Source of the DNA: Rhodoferax saidenbachensis
Lineage (GTDB): Bacteria > Pseudomonadota > Gammaproteobacteria > Burkholderiales > Burkholderiaceae_C
DNA length: 64,000 nucleotides
Direction: 5' to 3'
NCBI RefSeq assembly: GCF_001955715.1
Contig: NZ_CP019239.1
Coordinates: forward strand, 1,426,001-1,490,000
Under the pieces are notes generated by a model. That model saw only the letters and a list, made by a program, of their open reading frames with translations, ran no database searches and had not been told where the DNA came from. This document shows positions 37,378-46,849 of the stretch, piece after piece. The stretch's first letter is position 1, and each line of letters opens with the position of its first letter. The position numbers and the translations under genes are program-made.

Positions 37378-39111
37378 ATGTTCAAAACTCTTACGGTCGC
37401 AAAGCGCTTGGCACTGGGATTTGGTGCAGTCGTCGTACTCGGTGTCAGCATCGTGGCATACGCCGCCTTCAGTATGAAGTCACTCAACGCGGACATTGAC
37501 CTGCTTTTGGAGGATCGACTGGTTAAGGTGATCTTGTTCGACGAATATCGCAGCAATTTGCAAACCATCGCCAGTCTCACCAGAAACATACTCATCATCG
37601 ACAACGACCTCACAGCCTATCAAGCGGAACAACAACAGATCGTTGCGCTCAAAGCCAAGAACGGTGAGCTCTTGCAAAAGCTGGACACGCTGATAACACT
37701 CCCTGTGGCCAGAGATTTGCTGAAAGTCATCAAAGAAACAGGCAAAGACTACGACATCGCCATGGAGAAAACAGTTGCCCTCGCCATAAAGAATGAGAAT
37801 GCCGCTGCATCTGCTTTGCTGTTGGGTGACATAAGGAAAATGCAGGCGACCTTGTTTAAGGCGGTAGATGATTCCATTGCGGCGCAAGAAGCTGCCGCAA
37901 ACGAGCTGGGAGAGGCTGCATCAAAGTCCTCAAATACTGGCATCGTTTTCATGTCAGTCTTGGCGGGCGTTATGGCGATCTTGGGTGCTGCGGTGGGAAT
38001 TTTTCTGACGCGTAACCTGCGCAACGCACTAGGGGCAGAACCTGGAGATTTGAGTGCCGCCGTGGCCCGCGTGGCGGAAGGTGATCTGAGTCAGCGTCTA
38101 GCGGTAACGCCTAGCGATACGATTAGCGTCTTGGCCAACGTGGCCAGAATGCAAGAAGGTTTGGCGAAGGTGGTGTCTACCGTACGTTCTGGTTCCGAGG
38201 AAGTTGCCACGGCAAGCGCCCAGATTGCCTCGGGTAATAACGACCTCAGCCAACGTACGGAAGAGCAGGCCAGCGCGCTCGAAGAAACTGCAGCCTCCAT
38301 GGAGGAACTCAGCTCTACAGTCAAGCAAAACGCAGACAACGCTCGCCAAGCCAACCAGTTGGCGCAGAGTGCGTCCAGCGTAGCGGTGAAGGGCGGTCAA
38401 GTAGTGAGTGAAGTGGTGGAAACCATGAAAGGCATCAACGACAGCTCCAGAAAGATCAGCGACATCATCAGCGTGATCGACGGCATTGCCTTCCAGACCA
38501 ACATTCTGGCGCTCAATGCAGCGGTAGAGGCTGCACGTGCGGGAGAGCAAGGTAGGGGTTTTGCGGTTGTGGCTTCCGAGGTACGCAGCTTGGCTGGGCG
38601 CTCTGCCGAAGCGGCCAAGGAGATCAAGGGGCTGATTAACGCCAGTGTGGAACGTGTGGAACAGGGAACGGCTCTGGTGGACCAGGCAGGTGTCACGATG
38701 ATTGAGGTAGTTGGCTCCATTCGCCGTGTGACCGATATCATGGGCGAAATCAGCGCGGCAAGCACCGAACAAAGCCAAGGCGTTGCACAGATCGGTGAAG
38801 CGATCCAACAAATGGACCAAGTCACACAGCAGAACGCGGCGCTGGTGGAGGAAATGGCGGCAGCTGCAACCAGTCTGAAAGGCCAGGCACAAGACTTGGT
38901 TCAAGCGGTCAGTGTGTTTCAGCTTGGCGCAAGCGCTACGGGGAATCAGATGAAAGACGTTACGCGACAACAGCCAGCCAATGTGCGGCAAGCGCCGAGG
39001 ACGCAGAAAGTCAACAACCCATTGCGTCCTGTTCGTGGTGTTACAGCGCCACAGACCAAGAAACCGCCGTCTGCGGTGGTGGATACGGATGGTGATTGGT
39101 CAAGCTTTTGA
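37378..39111 (+). CDS. Methyl-accepting chemotaxis protein
   Basis: A 577-residue chemoreceptor. TM1 is about residues 12-33, the periplasmic four-helix ligand domain (4HB_MCP type) 34-190 and TM2 about 191-212 ([23 protein letters not shown]). HAMP follows ([23 protein letters not shown]), then the signalling domain with tip [26 protein letters not shown]. It ends in DGDWSSF, again an xWxxF-type tether. The RBS is AGGAG. The signalling half is close to that of the receptor at 19563-21275 while the sensor half differs. A 64-residue gene follows 20 bp later. Confidence 0.93.
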   Translation: MFKTLTVAKRLALGFGAVVVLGVSIVAYAAFSMKSLNADIDLLLEDRLVKVILFDEYRSNLQTIASLTRNILIIDNDLTAYQAEQQQIVALKAKNGELLQKLDTLITLPVARDLLKVIKETGKDYDIAMEKTVALAIKNENAAASALLLGDIRKMQATLFKAVDDSIAAQEAAANELGEAASKSSNTGIVFMSVLAGVMAILGAAVGIFLTRNLRNALGAEPGDLSAAVARVAEGDLSQRLAVTPSDTISVLANVARMQEGLAKVVSTVRSGSEEVATASAQIASGNNDLSQRTEEQASALEETAASMEELSSTVKQNADNARQANQLAQSASSVAVKGGQVVSEVVETMKGINDSSRKISDIISVIDGIAFQTNILALNAAVEAARAGEQGRGFAVVASEVRSLAGRSAEAAKEIKGLINASVERVEQGTALVDQAGVTMIEVVGSIRRVTDIMGEISAASTEQSQGVAQIGEAIQQMDQVTQQNAALVEEMAAAATSLKGQAQDLVQAVSVFQLGASATGNQMKDVTRQQPANVRQAPRTQKVNNPLRPVRGVTAPQTKKPPSAVVDTDGDWSSF

Positions 39112-39131
39112 AATCAGCAGGATCTTCCAAA

Positions 39132-39326
39132 ATGACTGACTTAGCCCGCAGTGATAGTTCCGATGAAAGCATCGAAGATATTGTTGCCGCACTGAATGAA
39201 CTGCGAGACGTGTTGGTCGATCTTTCACTCACGATGAAAGACCTGATGTTCGAAGTCGATTCGGTTGGTCGGTCTGAAGCGCTGGAACGGGCTAAGGTGC
39301 TTATCAACAGAAGTAAGCACGCTTAG
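39132..39326 (+). CDS. Small acidic protein downstream of the chemoreceptor
   Basis: A 64-residue protein, MTDLARSDSSDESIEDIV at the start, then a predicted amphipathic coiled coil (AALNELRDVLVDLSLTMKDLMFEVDSVGR) and a basic end (INRSKHA). No family recognised. It starts 20 bp after the chemoreceptor stop and is probably co-transcribed. Acidic N-terminus plus helix is compatible with an adaptor for the receptor, but that is a guess. The RBS is weak. Confidence 0.5.
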   Translation: MTDLARSDSSDESIEDIVAALNELRDVLVDLSLTMKDLMFEVDSVGRSEALERAKVLINRSKHA

Positions 39327-39686
39327 ATCAGCACTGGTATCGAGATTGCCGAGCCGTATCCCAATGTAGGAGATTCTGTCGCCGATAGCTTGACGGATCA
39401 GGCTATTGGCGATTTTGCGTGACTCTGGGGTCACATGCGAGGTTCAGGTTGCCGGATTCGTGCTGCATATTTTTTTCACGGATCCAAACCGGTCGATCAC
39501 GTGTTTCGTGAGATAGCCCACTGCGGAAGCATGAGCCAATTCTTCAAGAGGCTGCATCCATTGAAAGATGGTCGTGCGCCTCCAAACGCAATTTCTGGGG
39601 AGAAGATAAGCCGCTTATGGTTGCAAGAGCTGACATTAGACTGCTTGTTATTTGAAAACAGGCGCAATGTCCAACGCCAAGAACCC
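39327..39686. other. 360-bp region without a supported gene
   Basis: Lies between the small acidic gene and plsC. The plus-strand frame of plsC is open through it from 39435, but the extra 84 residues have no resemblance to acyltransferases. A minus-strand open frame (39225-39434, MTPESRKIANSLIRQAIGDR at the start) partly overlaps the small gene and lacks a recognisable domain. It may be remnant sequence. Confidence 0.4.
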
Positions 39687-40403
39687 ATGCTTCAGTTTCT
39701 CCGCCACATCCTCCTAGCCATCCACTTCCTCATCGCCAGCTGCATCAACCTGCTGATCGGCTTGGCCCGCCCCCGCAACCCCGACAACAGCCGCCTGTGC
39801 GGCCGGGTCTATTCGTTGCCGGCCCTCCGCATCCTGGGTTTGCAGACCACGCTGGAGGTGGGTGACCTGACGGCGCTGCCCAATCCGTATGTGATGGTGG
39901 TGAACCACCAGTCCAACTACGACCTGTTCATTCTGGGCAGTGTGGTGCCGCGGCGCACGGTGACGATTGGCAAGCAGAGTCTGAAGTGGATTCCGTTTTT
40001 CGGCCAGGTGTACTGGCTGGCGGGGAATGTGCTGATCGATCGCGACAATGCGGAGAAGGCCAAAGAGGCAATGCTCAAGACCACCGAGGTGATGCAGCAC
40101 CAGGACACGTCGATCTGGGTGTTCCCCGAGGGCACGCGCAATCTGGGGCAGGGGCTGCTGCCGTTCAAGAAGGGCGCGTTCCAGATGGCGATCAACGCCG
40201 GGGTGCCTATCGTGCCGCTGTGCGCCAGCAGCTATAAGCGCGACATGCGGCTGAACCGCTGGCGCAGCGGCAAGCTACGCATCCGTTCGCTGCCGCCCAT
40301 CCCCACCACGGGCCTGACGCTGGACGACATGCCTGCGCTGATGGAGCGCTGCCGGGCGCAGATGGTGGCGTGTATTGCCGAGCTGGACGCGCAAACGGCC
40401 TGA
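39687..40403 (+). CDS. plsC: 1-acyl-sn-glycerol-3-phosphate acyltransferase
   Basis: A 238-residue membrane-associated acyltransferase that makes phosphatidic acid from lysophosphatidic acid. The catalytic block NHQSNYD (HX4D) is near residue 73, then VPRRTVTIGKQSLKWIPFFGQ, the substrate motif FPEGTRN and GVPIVPLC. An N-terminal hydrophobic helix spans residues 4-22. Start at 39687 (MLQFLRHILLAIHFL), because upstream in-frame sequence is unrelated to the family. Single gene; a dispersed-repeat copy follows its stop. Confidence 0.88.
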   Translation: MLQFLRHILLAIHFLIASCINLLIGLARPRNPDNSRLCGRVYSLPALRILGLQTTLEVGDLTALPNPYVMVVNHQSNYDLFILGSVVPRRTVTIGKQSLKWIPFFGQVYWLAGNVLIDRDNAEKAKEAMLKTTEVMQHQDTSIWVFPEGTRNLGQGLLPFKKGAFQMAINAGVPIVPLCASSYKRDMRLNRWRSGKLRIRSLPPIPTTGLTLDDMPALMERCRAQMVACIAELDAQTA

Positions 40404-40418
40404 CATACGCCTCAAATT

Positions 40419-40478
40419 ACTATGCTTTTGATAGCTGGTTGCGCACACTCCATGCGGGCTAGAGGCCTATTTCATGCC
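40419..40478 (+). repeat. GCTAT-N7-ATAGC repeat, full copy
   Basis: ACTAT-N7-ATAGC, TGGTTGCGC, 11 nt, GGGCT, AGAGGCC, then TATTTCATGCC. One of the best-preserved copies. Lies between the convergent ends of plsC and the ABC transporter operon. Confidence 0.88.
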
Positions 40479-40527
40479 TAAACCCGCTGTGCGGGCTGCG
40501 CAGCAGCCCCAGGGCGGGGCGCCGGTG

Positions 40528-41262
40528 TCAGTCGTGGAGTGAACTCAAGAACTGCTTCAGCTCTGGCGTTTGCGGGTTGGCAAACAGTTCTGCCGGTGGG
40601 CCGATCTCGTGCACCAGGCCCTGGTGCATGAAGATCACGCGGTCTGCCACCTTGCGGGCAAAACTCATTTCGTGGGTGACCATGAGCAGCGTCATGCCCT
40701 CGTCGGCCAGTGTCTCCACCACACGCAGCACTTCACCCACCAGCTCCGGGTCCAGCGCGCTGGTGATTTCGTCGCACAGCAGCACGGCGGGTTCCATGGC
40801 CAGCGCGCGGGCAATGGCCACACGCTGCTGCTGCCCGCCGGACAGCTGCTCGCCAAAGGCGTCAAACTTTTCTGCCAGGCCCACGCGCTCCAGGAGCTTG
40901 CGCGCGAGGGCTTCGTTGGCGGCGCTGTCTTTCTTCTTCACCAGGCCGGGCGCCAGCATGATGTTTTTGCCCACGGTGAGGTGGGGGAATAAATTGAAGC
41001 TCTGGAACACCATGCCCACGTGCTGGCGCAGCTCGCGCATGGCGGCGGCGTTTTTGTGCAGCAGGGGTTTGCCGTCTACGGTGAGGCTGCCGCTCTGGAA
41101 TTCTTCCAGGCCGTTGATACAGCGTAAGAGCGTGCTTTTGCCCGAGCCGCTTTTGCCGATGATGGCGATGACTTCACCGGGCTGGACCTGCAGGTCAATG
41201 CCCTTGAGCACTTCGTTCGTGCCATACGATTTGCGCAAGCCCGTGATTTCAACGATGGACAT
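40528..41262 (-). CDS. Amino acid ABC transporter, ATP-binding protein
   Basis: A 244-residue ATPase of the polar amino acid importer (GlnQ/HisP) class. Walker A is GKSGSGKST (residues about 37-45), the Q-loop FQSFNLFPHLTVGKN, the signature LSGGQQQR, Walker B VLLCDEIT followed by SALDPE, and the H-loop VTHEMSFA. It overlaps the downstream end of a permease gene by 14 bp. Last gene of the four-gene importer cluster. The substrate cannot be read from the ATPase. Confidence 0.94.
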   Translation of the reverse strand: MSIVEITGLRKSYGTNEVLKGIDLQVQPGEVIAIIGKSGSGKSTLLRCINGLEEFQSGSLTVDGKPLLHKNAAAMRELRQHVGMVFQSFNLFPHLTVGKNIMLAPGLVKKKDSAANEALARKLLERVGLAEKFDAFGEQLSGGQQQRVAIARALAMEPAVLLCDEITSALDPELVGEVLRVVETLADEGMTLLMVTHEMSFARKVADRVIFMHQGLVHEIGPPAELFANPQTPELKQFLSSLHD

Positions 41263-41899
41263 GAATCTTCCTCTCCAGGTGCTTGGCGTACAGGCTGACG
41301 GGGTAGCACAGTAAAAAATACATGAGGGCCACGCAACTGAAAATCAGGAACGGGCTGAAGGTGGCGTTGGCGATGGTCTTGCCCACCTTGGTGAGCTCCA
41401 TAAAACCAATGACGGAGGCCAGCGCCGTGCCCTTGATGACCTGCACCAGAAAACCCACCGTGGGTGGCACCGCAATCTTGATGGCCTGGGGCAGGATGAT
41501 GTAGCGCAGTTGCTCGTAAAAGCTCAGCGCCAGGCTCTCGGAAGCTTCCCACTGACCGCGCGGAATGGCGGCCACACAACCGCGCCAGATTTCGGTGAGG
41601 AAGGCGCTGGCATACAGCGTGAGGCCGATGCCCGCCGCCACCCAGGGCGAGGTGTTGATGCCAAACAGGCCCAACCCGTAGTAGGCCAAAAACAGTTGCA
41701 CCAGCAGCGGTATGCCCTGGAACAGTTGTACGTAGGCGGCGACGATGGGCTCCACCGCGGGCAACTTGGTCAGGCGCAGCATCAGCAAGAGCAGGCCCAC
41801 CGTGCTGCCGCCGATAAAGGCGATCAGCGACAGGCCGATGGTCCAGCGGCTGGCCAGCAGCAGGTTGCGAAGGATGTCCCAGAGCGAGAAGTCAACCAT
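41249..41899 (-). CDS. Amino acid ABC transporter permease (second)
   Basis: A 216-residue permease of the HisM/GlnP class with about five helices. The EAA loop EASESLALSFYEQLRYIILPQAIKIAVPP contacts the ATPase. Adjacent to a homologous permease 3 bp upstream, giving the usual heterodimeric channel. Overlaps the ATPase gene. Confidence 0.93.
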   Translation of the reverse strand: MVDFSLWDILRNLLLASRWTIGLSLIAFIGGSTVGLLLLMLRLTKLPAVEPIVAAYVQLFQGIPLLVQLFLAYYGLGLFGINTSPWVAAGIGLTLYASAFLTEIWRGCVAAIPRGQWEASESLALSFYEQLRYIILPQAIKIAVPPTVGFLVQVIKGTALASVIGFMELTKVGKTIANATFSPFLIFSCVALMYFLLCYPVSLYAKHLERKIHVHR

Positions 41900-41902
41900 G
41901 GC

Positions 41903-42586
41903 TTACCTCCGCCCGAAGAGAAATTTGGCGCCCGCCCAGTTGAGCAGTTGCCGCGTGCCAATGGAGAGCAGCAGATAGATGCCGCCCACGATGATGAAGG
42001 CCTCAAACGAGCGGAAGTTGTTGCTCTGGATCAGATCTGCGGAGTAGCTGAGTTCCTTGGTGGAAATCTGCCCGCAGACGGAGGAGCCCAACATCACGAT
42101 GATGATCTGGCTGACCAGGCTGGGCCATACCTTCTTGAGCGCAGGTGGCAGCACCACCCATACAAAAGTCTGGCTGCGGTTCAGCGCCAGGCTTTGCGCC
42201 GCTTCCATCTGGCCTTTGGGCGTGGCCTCCAGCCCGGCGCGGATGATCTCGGCGGCATAGGCGCTCAGGTTGATCACCATGGCGATGACGGATGCCATCT
42301 CGGCAGAAATCTTGACGCCCGCCGCAGGCAGCCCAAAGAAGATGAAGAACAGTTGCACGATGAAAGGCGTGTTGCGGATCAGCTCCACATACGCGCCGAC
42401 AAACGCTTGCAGCCAGGCCGGGGCCAGCGTGGCGCCAAAGCCGCGCGCCCGCACCCAGGCGAAGGCCGTGCCCAAAAAGGTGCCAATGACCACCGAGATG
42501 GCGGTGAGCGAGAGGGTCCACGCCACACCGGTCAGCAGCAGTGGCCATTCGGACAGCACCGCCATGAAATCGAGTTGAATCCGCAT
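41903..42586 (-). CDS. Amino acid ABC transporter permease (first)
   Basis: A 227-residue permease with five or so helices and the EAA loop QMEAAQSLALNRSQTFVWVVLPPALKKVWP. An N-terminal segment resembling the family's YVELIRNTPFIVQLFFIFFGLP is present. It pairs with the following permease. Gap to the solute-binding gene is 27 bp. Confidence 0.93.
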   Translation of the reverse strand: MRIQLDFMAVLSEWPLLLTGVAWTLSLTAISVVIGTFLGTAFAWVRARGFGATLAPAWLQAFVGAYVELIRNTPFIVQLFFIFFGLPAAGVKISAEMASVIAMVINLSAYAAEIIRAGLEATPKGQMEAAQSLALNRSQTFVWVVLPPALKKVWPSLVSQIIIVMLGSSVCGQISTKELSYSADLIQSNNFRSFEAFIIVGGIYLLLSIGTRQLLNWAGAKFLFGRR

Positions 42587-42613
42587 GGCAGGAGTGCCCG
42601 GAGGGTTCAGCGA

Positions 42614-43414
42614 TTACAGGGGCAGGTCACCAGCGGGGCGGCCCAGCCATTTTTTGGCCATGGTGTCCAACTCACCAGACTTCTTGGCTTCGGCCACGAT
42701 TTCGTTGACCCGGGCTTTGAGCTTGTCTTCACCCTTGGCCACGCCAATGAAGTTGGGGCTTTCCTTGAGCAGCAGCTTGTATTCGCTGGAGAGCTGCGGG
42801 TTCTTGGTCATCATGTTGCCGGCCACCGAGGCGCCCAGGGCGACAAACTGCACCTGGCCGGCCACGAAGGCGGCGATGGTGGCGTTGTTGTCTTCAAAAC
42901 GTTTGATGTCGGTGCTGGGGGGCGCAACCTTGCCGAGTTCCTGGTCTTCCATGGCGCCACGGGTCGCGCCCACGGACTTGCCTGCCAAATCGGCAAAGCT
43001 CTTGACGGGCATGTTCTTGGGGCCGAACACGGCTTGGAAGAAGGGCGAGTAGGCGGATGCGAAGTCGATGACTTTTTCGCGGTCTGGGTTCTTGCCCAGA
43101 GTGGCGATCACCAGGTCGGCCTTGCGGGTTTGCAGCGCGGGGATGCGGCTGGCGCTGACCACGGGCACCAGCTCCACGGCCACGCCGAGTTTCTTGCCGA
43201 TGTAGTTGGCCATGTCGATGTCCAAGCCGATGGGCTTCAGATCAGTGCCAACAAAGCCGTAGGGCGCGGAGTCGGTTTGCACAGCGACCTTGAGTACTTT
43301 GCTTTTCAGAATGTCGTCCAGCGCGGTTTGTGCGTGGACACCGTTGGCGGCCAGCAGTGCGGTGAGTGCCAGGGCGAGGCTGAAGTGGCGTTTGTTGCGT
43401 TGGATCGAATTCAT
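42614..43414 (-). CDS. Amino acid ABC transporter, periplasmic binding protein
   Basis: A 266-residue type 3 solute-binding protein. The signal peptide covers residues 1-28 (ANGVHAQ), then KVAVQTDSAPYGFVGTDLKPIGLDIDMANYIGKKLG forms lobe 1 and ADLVIATLGKNPDREKVIDFASAYSPFFQ the hinge. First gene of the importer operon. A polar amino acid such as Asp, Glu, Gln or a basic one is expected. Confidence 0.93.
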   Translation of the reverse strand: MNSIQRNKRHFSLALALTALLAANGVHAQTALDDILKSKVLKVAVQTDSAPYGFVGTDLKPIGLDIDMANYIGKKLGVAVELVPVVSASRIPALQTRKADLVIATLGKNPDREKVIDFASAYSPFFQAVFGPKNMPVKSFADLAGKSVGATRGAMEDQELGKVAPPSTDIKRFEDNNATIAAFVAGQVQFVALGASVAGNMMTKNPQLSSEYKLLLKESPNFIGVAKGEDKLKARVNEIVAEAKKSGELDTMAKKWLGRPAGDLPL

Positions 43415-43498
43415 GGGGGGCTCCTGGGTAGGTGAATGCAGTAGGTACTAACACCTAAGCAAATCCTGTGCCCAGCAAAAACGCTCCTGAATGGTGCC

Positions 43499-43530
43499 CA
43501 AAAAACCAAGGGCACCACGTGGTGCCCTTA
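43499..43530 (-). terminator. Rho-independent terminator behind the AsmA-like gene
   Basis: Perfect 22-bp palindrome AAGGGCACCACGTGGTGCCC-TT (43509-43530) followed on the minus strand by GGTTTTTT. It ends the etfD-asmA-like transcription unit before the ABC operon begins. It contains the E-box-like CACGTG at its centre. Confidence 0.85.
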
Positions 43531-43552
43531 TGTGCCACAGCGTGCGCCGTGT

Positions 43553-44272
43553 TTATTTGCCAAACAGGTTCTTGAGGGCCGAGCCCGCCTTGTCCAGCAT
43601 CTGGCCGCCGGACTGCCACAGGCGGTTGAAGCTGATGGTCGCGGCGAGGCGGTCGCGCAGGGCGTTGGCGACAATGCCGCCCAGCTCCCCAGGGGTGACG
43701 CCGCCTTGCGCGCGGCCCACGTTTTTGAGCGTGATGTCGGGCAAGTCCACAGTGACGGTTTTGCCGCTAAGCAGCGGGGCGGTGGCCTGGGCTTTGGCAT
43801 TGCGGATGGTCAGGGAGTCAACGATGAGCTTGCGGCCGCTGCTGGAGCTGGACGGTGTGGATTCGCCAATGTAGAGCGTGATGTTGCGCATCAGTGCGTC
43901 GAAGTTGGTGAGCGGATCGCCTTTTTCATAGACCACATCGGGTGCTTCGATGGCGATCTTGCGGATGACGATGACTTTGTCGGTCACGGTGGAGATGTCC
44001 ACGTCCACCTCGATGCGGCCCACCTTCAGTGCGTGGGAGGTCTTGAAGCCCTTGGGGTTGGTAATGCTCAGATCACGGATGCTGCCCTTGCCCGTGGTGG
44101 GCGAGAGCTGGACGGTGCCGACCTTCACCTTGGCCAGCGTCATCGCGCTGCCGTAGTTCTGGATGGCGCTTTTGGCGATGTCGTCCAGATTGCGCGAAAG
44201 CCACCACACTCCCGCCGCTGCGGCTACAAAGACCAGCAGCGTTGCGATGAGTGCGAGGCGCTTTAGCTTCAA
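43553..44272 (-). CDS. AsmA-like / DUF748-type membrane-anchored protein
   Basis: A 239-residue protein with one N-terminal membrane anchor (residues 5-25) and a periplasmic part with the LKVGRIEVDVDISTV and VYEKGDPLTNFDALMRNI segments typical of the AsmA/TamB-like superfamily, which is implicated in lipid transport between membranes. The ATG follows the TAA stop of the ETF-QO gene directly, so they share an mRNA though no functional link is obvious. Shorter than AsmA (about 600 residues). Confidence 0.7.
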   Translation of the reverse strand: MKLKRLALIATLLVFVAAAAGVWWLSRNLDDIAKSAIQNYGSAMTLAKVKVGTVQLSPTTGKGSIRDLSITNPKGFKTSHALKVGRIEVDVDISTVTDKVIVIRKIAIEAPDVVYEKGDPLTNFDALMRNITLYIGESTPSSSSSGRKLIVDSLTIRNAKAQATAPLLSGKTVTVDLPDITLKNVGRAQGGVTPGELGGIVANALRDRLAATISFNRLWQSGGQMLDKAGSALKNLFGK

Positions 44273-45964
44273 TTACATACCCGCGTAGTTCGGTCCGCCA
44301 CCACCTTCTGGCGTGACCCAGACGATGTTTTGCGTGGGGTCCTTGATATCGCAGGTCTTGCAGTGCACGCAGTTTTGCGCGTTGATCTGCAGGCGGTCCG
44401 TGTTGTCTTCGTTCTTGACGAATTCGTACACGCCAGCGGGGCAGTAGCGCGCTTCCGGGCCAGCGTACTTGGCGAGGTTGATGGCCACGGGCACCGAAGC
44501 GTCTTTCAGCGTCAGGTGGGCCGGTTGCTGCTCTTCGTGGTTGGTGTTGCTGATGAACACGCTGGAGAGTTTGTCAAACGTGAGCTTGCCATCGGGCTTG
44601 GGGTAGACGATGGGCTTGCACTCGGCTGCGGGCTTGAGGTACGCGTAGTCGGGCTTGGTGCGGCGCAGCGTCCAGGGGATGTGGCCGCGCAGCACGAACT
44701 GCTCAAAGCCGTTCATCAGCGTGGCCACGGTTAGGCCGTACTTGAACCAGTTCTTGAAGTTGCGGTCTTTGTTGAGCTCGGTGTGCAGCCAGCTCTTCTC
44801 AAACGCTTCGGGGTAGGCGCTCAGTTCGTCGTGCTGGCGGCCGGCCACAACCGCGTCGTAGGCGGCTTCGGCGGCCTGCATGCCGGTCTTGATGGCGGCG
44901 TGGCTGCCCTTGATACGGCCCACGTTCAGGTAACCCGCGTTACAGCCGATCAGTGCGCCACCGGGGAACACGGTTTTGGGCAGGGCGTTGATGCCGCTGG
45001 CGTTGATGGCGCGTGCGCCGTAGCCCAAGCGTTTGGCGTTGACTTCACCCTTGGCGTTTTCAAAGTAGTAACGCACGTTGGGGTGGGTCTTCCAGCGCTG
45101 GAATTCTTCAAACGGGCTGAGGTACGGGTTGGAGTAACCCAGGCCGGTGACAAAACCGATGGCGACCTTATTGCCTTCGAGGTGGTACAGGAATGCGCCG
45201 CCATAGGTGTCGGACTCCATGGGCCAACCGGCGGTGTGCATGACAAAACCGGGTTGGTGGCGCGACGGGTCGATCTCCCATACTTCTTTGATGCCGATGC
45301 CCCAGCTTTGCGGGTCGCGGCCTTCGTCGAGCTTGAACTTGGAAATGAGTTGTTTGCCCAGGTGACCACGTGCGCCTTCGGCAAACACGGTGTACTTGCC
45401 CAGCAGCTCCATGCCGAGCTGGAAGCTCTCCATGGGTTCGCCGTCTTTGCCAATACCCAGATTGCCAGTGGCCACGCCTTTGACCGAACCGTCGTCGTTG
45501 TAGAGCACTTCGGCAGCACTGAAGCCGGGGAAAATTTCCACGCCCAGGGCTTCTGCCTGTTCGGCCATCCACTTGGTGACGGAGCCCAGGCTCACGATGT
45601 AGTTGCCGTCGTTGTGTGCGAAGGGGGGCAGGAACACGTTGGGCACGCGGAAGCCAGACTTTTCACCGAGGAACACATAGGCGTCATCGGTGACGGGCTG
45701 GTTCAGCGGGGCGCCGAGTTCTTTCCAGTTGGGAATCAGTTCGGTCAGGGCCTTGGGGTCCATGATGGCGCCCGAGAGGATGTGTGCGCCGGGCTCGGAG
45801 CCCTTCTCCAACACAACGACGGAGACGTCGGTGCCCTTCTCTGCGGCCAGTTGTTTGAGGCGGATGGCCGTTGCCAGGCCACCGGGGCCACCGCCCACGA
45901 CGACGACGTCGTATTCCATGGATTCACGGGGGCCGAACTGGGCCAGAATTTCCTGGTTTGTCAT
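44273..45964 (-). CDS. Electron-transfer flavoprotein:ubiquinone oxidoreductase
   Basis: A 563-residue membrane-associated flavoprotein that carries electrons from ETF, reduced by acyl-CoA dehydrogenases, into the ubiquinone pool. The FAD site is VVVGGGPGGLATAIRLKQLA (residues 21-40). The C-terminal ferredoxin-like part has CPAGVYEF...NCVHCKTCDIKDP, giving the four Cys of the [4Fe-4S] cluster. Length is normal for the family. It is divergent from an SDR gene, with the palindrome GAACG-GT-CGTTC in between. Confidence 0.95.
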   Translation of the reverse strand: MTNQEILAQFGPRESMEYDVVVVGGGPGGLATAIRLKQLAAEKGTDVSVVVLEKGSEPGAHILSGAIMDPKALTELIPNWKELGAPLNQPVTDDAYVFLGEKSGFRVPNVFLPPFAHNDGNYIVSLGSVTKWMAEQAEALGVEIFPGFSAAEVLYNDDGSVKGVATGNLGIGKDGEPMESFQLGMELLGKYTVFAEGARGHLGKQLISKFKLDEGRDPQSWGIGIKEVWEIDPSRHQPGFVMHTAGWPMESDTYGGAFLYHLEGNKVAIGFVTGLGYSNPYLSPFEEFQRWKTHPNVRYYFENAKGEVNAKRLGYGARAINASGINALPKTVFPGGALIGCNAGYLNVGRIKGSHAAIKTGMQAAEAAYDAVVAGRQHDELSAYPEAFEKSWLHTELNKDRNFKNWFKYGLTVATLMNGFEQFVLRGHIPWTLRRTKPDYAYLKPAAECKPIVYPKPDGKLTFDKLSSVFISNTNHEEQQPAHLTLKDASVPVAINLAKYAGPEARYCPAGVYEFVKNEDNTDRLQINAQNCVHCKTCDIKDPTQNIVWVTPEGGGGPNYAGM

Positions 45965-46029
45965 GGGGAGTCTCGCTTAATAATGGGGTGCAGTTAGCGG
46001 CTGATTTTATTCGCTGAATGAAAGAAATC

Positions 46030-46041
46030 GAACGGTCGTTC
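46030..46041. promoter_or_regulatory. Possible regulator-binding palindrome between the ETF-QO and SDR genes
   Basis: GAACG-GT-CGTTC, a short dyad of the kind bound by TetR-type regulators of fatty-acid genes. It lies 26 bp before the SDR start and 66 bp from the ETF-QO start, in the promoter region of both. No regulator gene adjoins. The call is tentative. Confidence 0.35.
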
Positions 46042-46066
46042 TTTTTGATAAGTAGAGGCACTCTAA

Positions 46067-46849
46067 ATGGCTTACAGCATCGATCTTTCTGGCCGTGTGG
46101 CTTTTATCACTGGCGCCAGCAGTGGTCTGGGGGCGCAGTTTGCACGCACGCTGGCTTCTGCAGGCGCAGCGGTGATTTTGGCGAGTCGCCGAGTGGACAG
46201 GCTGAAGGACCTGCGCGCGACGATTGAAGGTGAAGGCGGTGACGCGCATGTGATTGAACTGGATGTGCTGGACCATGACTCCATCAAGTCCGCCGTGGCC
46301 CACGCCGAGACCGAAGTGGGCTCCATCGACATCCTGGTCAACAACTCGGGCGTGAGTACCACGCAGCGCATTCAGGATGTGTCACCCGACGACTACGACT
46401 ACATGTTTGACACCAACGTCAAAGGCGCATTCTTCGTGGCGCAAGAGGTCGGCAAACGCATGCTGGCCCGCGCCAAGGGCGCCGCGCCCGGCAACTACAC
46501 GGGCGGGCGCATCATCAACATCGCATCGATGGCGGGGCTGCGCGTGCTGCCGCAGATCGGCGTGTACTGCATGAGCAAGGCGGCTGTGGTGCAGATGACC
46601 AAGGCCATGGCGCTGGAGTGGGGCAAATACGGTATCAACGTGAACGCCATTTGCCCGGGTTACATCGACACTGAAATCAACCACCGCCACTGGAAGACCG
46701 ACGCCGGGCAAAAACTGGTGCAGATGCTGCCGCGCAAACGTGTGGGCCACCCCAAGGATCTGGATGCGCTGCTGGTCATGCTGTGCTCCGACCAGAGCCA
46801 TTTCATCAATGGCGCAGTGATTGCGGCGGACGATGGATTTGGTGTTTAA
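46067..46849 (+). CDS. Short-chain dehydrogenase/reductase
   Basis: A 260-residue SDR. GASSGLGAQFA (residues 16-26) binds the cofactor, VNNSGV (NNAG-like) follows, the catalytic Ser is in IINIASMAG, YCMSK holds the Tyr and Lys and the CPGYIDTE segment follows. It is likely to reduce or oxidise a hydroxyacyl-CoA or similar keto compound with NAD(P). The neighbouring ETF-QO gene suggests acyl-CoA metabolism. The EamA gene starts at the next base after its stop. Confidence 0.9.
   Translation: MAYSIDLSGRVAFITGASSGLGAQFARTLASAGAAVILASRRVDRLKDLRATIEGEGGDAHVIELDVLDHDSIKSAVAHAETEVGSIDILVNNSGVSTTQRIQDVSPDDYDYMFDTNVKGAFFVAQEVGKRMLARAKGAAPGNYTGGRIINIASMAGLRVLPQIGVYCMSKAAVVQMTKAMALEWGKYGINVNAICPGYIDTEINHRHWKTDAGQKLVQMLPRKRVGHPKDLDALLVMLCSDQSHFINGAVIAADDGFGV

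Noticed and set aside
41510..43435. 641-codon plus-strand open frame across the ABC transporter operon
   Set aside because: It runs antisense through three well-supported ABC genes and has no recognisable domain.
44783..45997. 404-codon plus-strand open frame opposite the ETF-ubiquinone oxidoreductase gene
   Set aside because: Antisense shadow with no domain; the minus-strand gene has FAD and Fe-S motifs.
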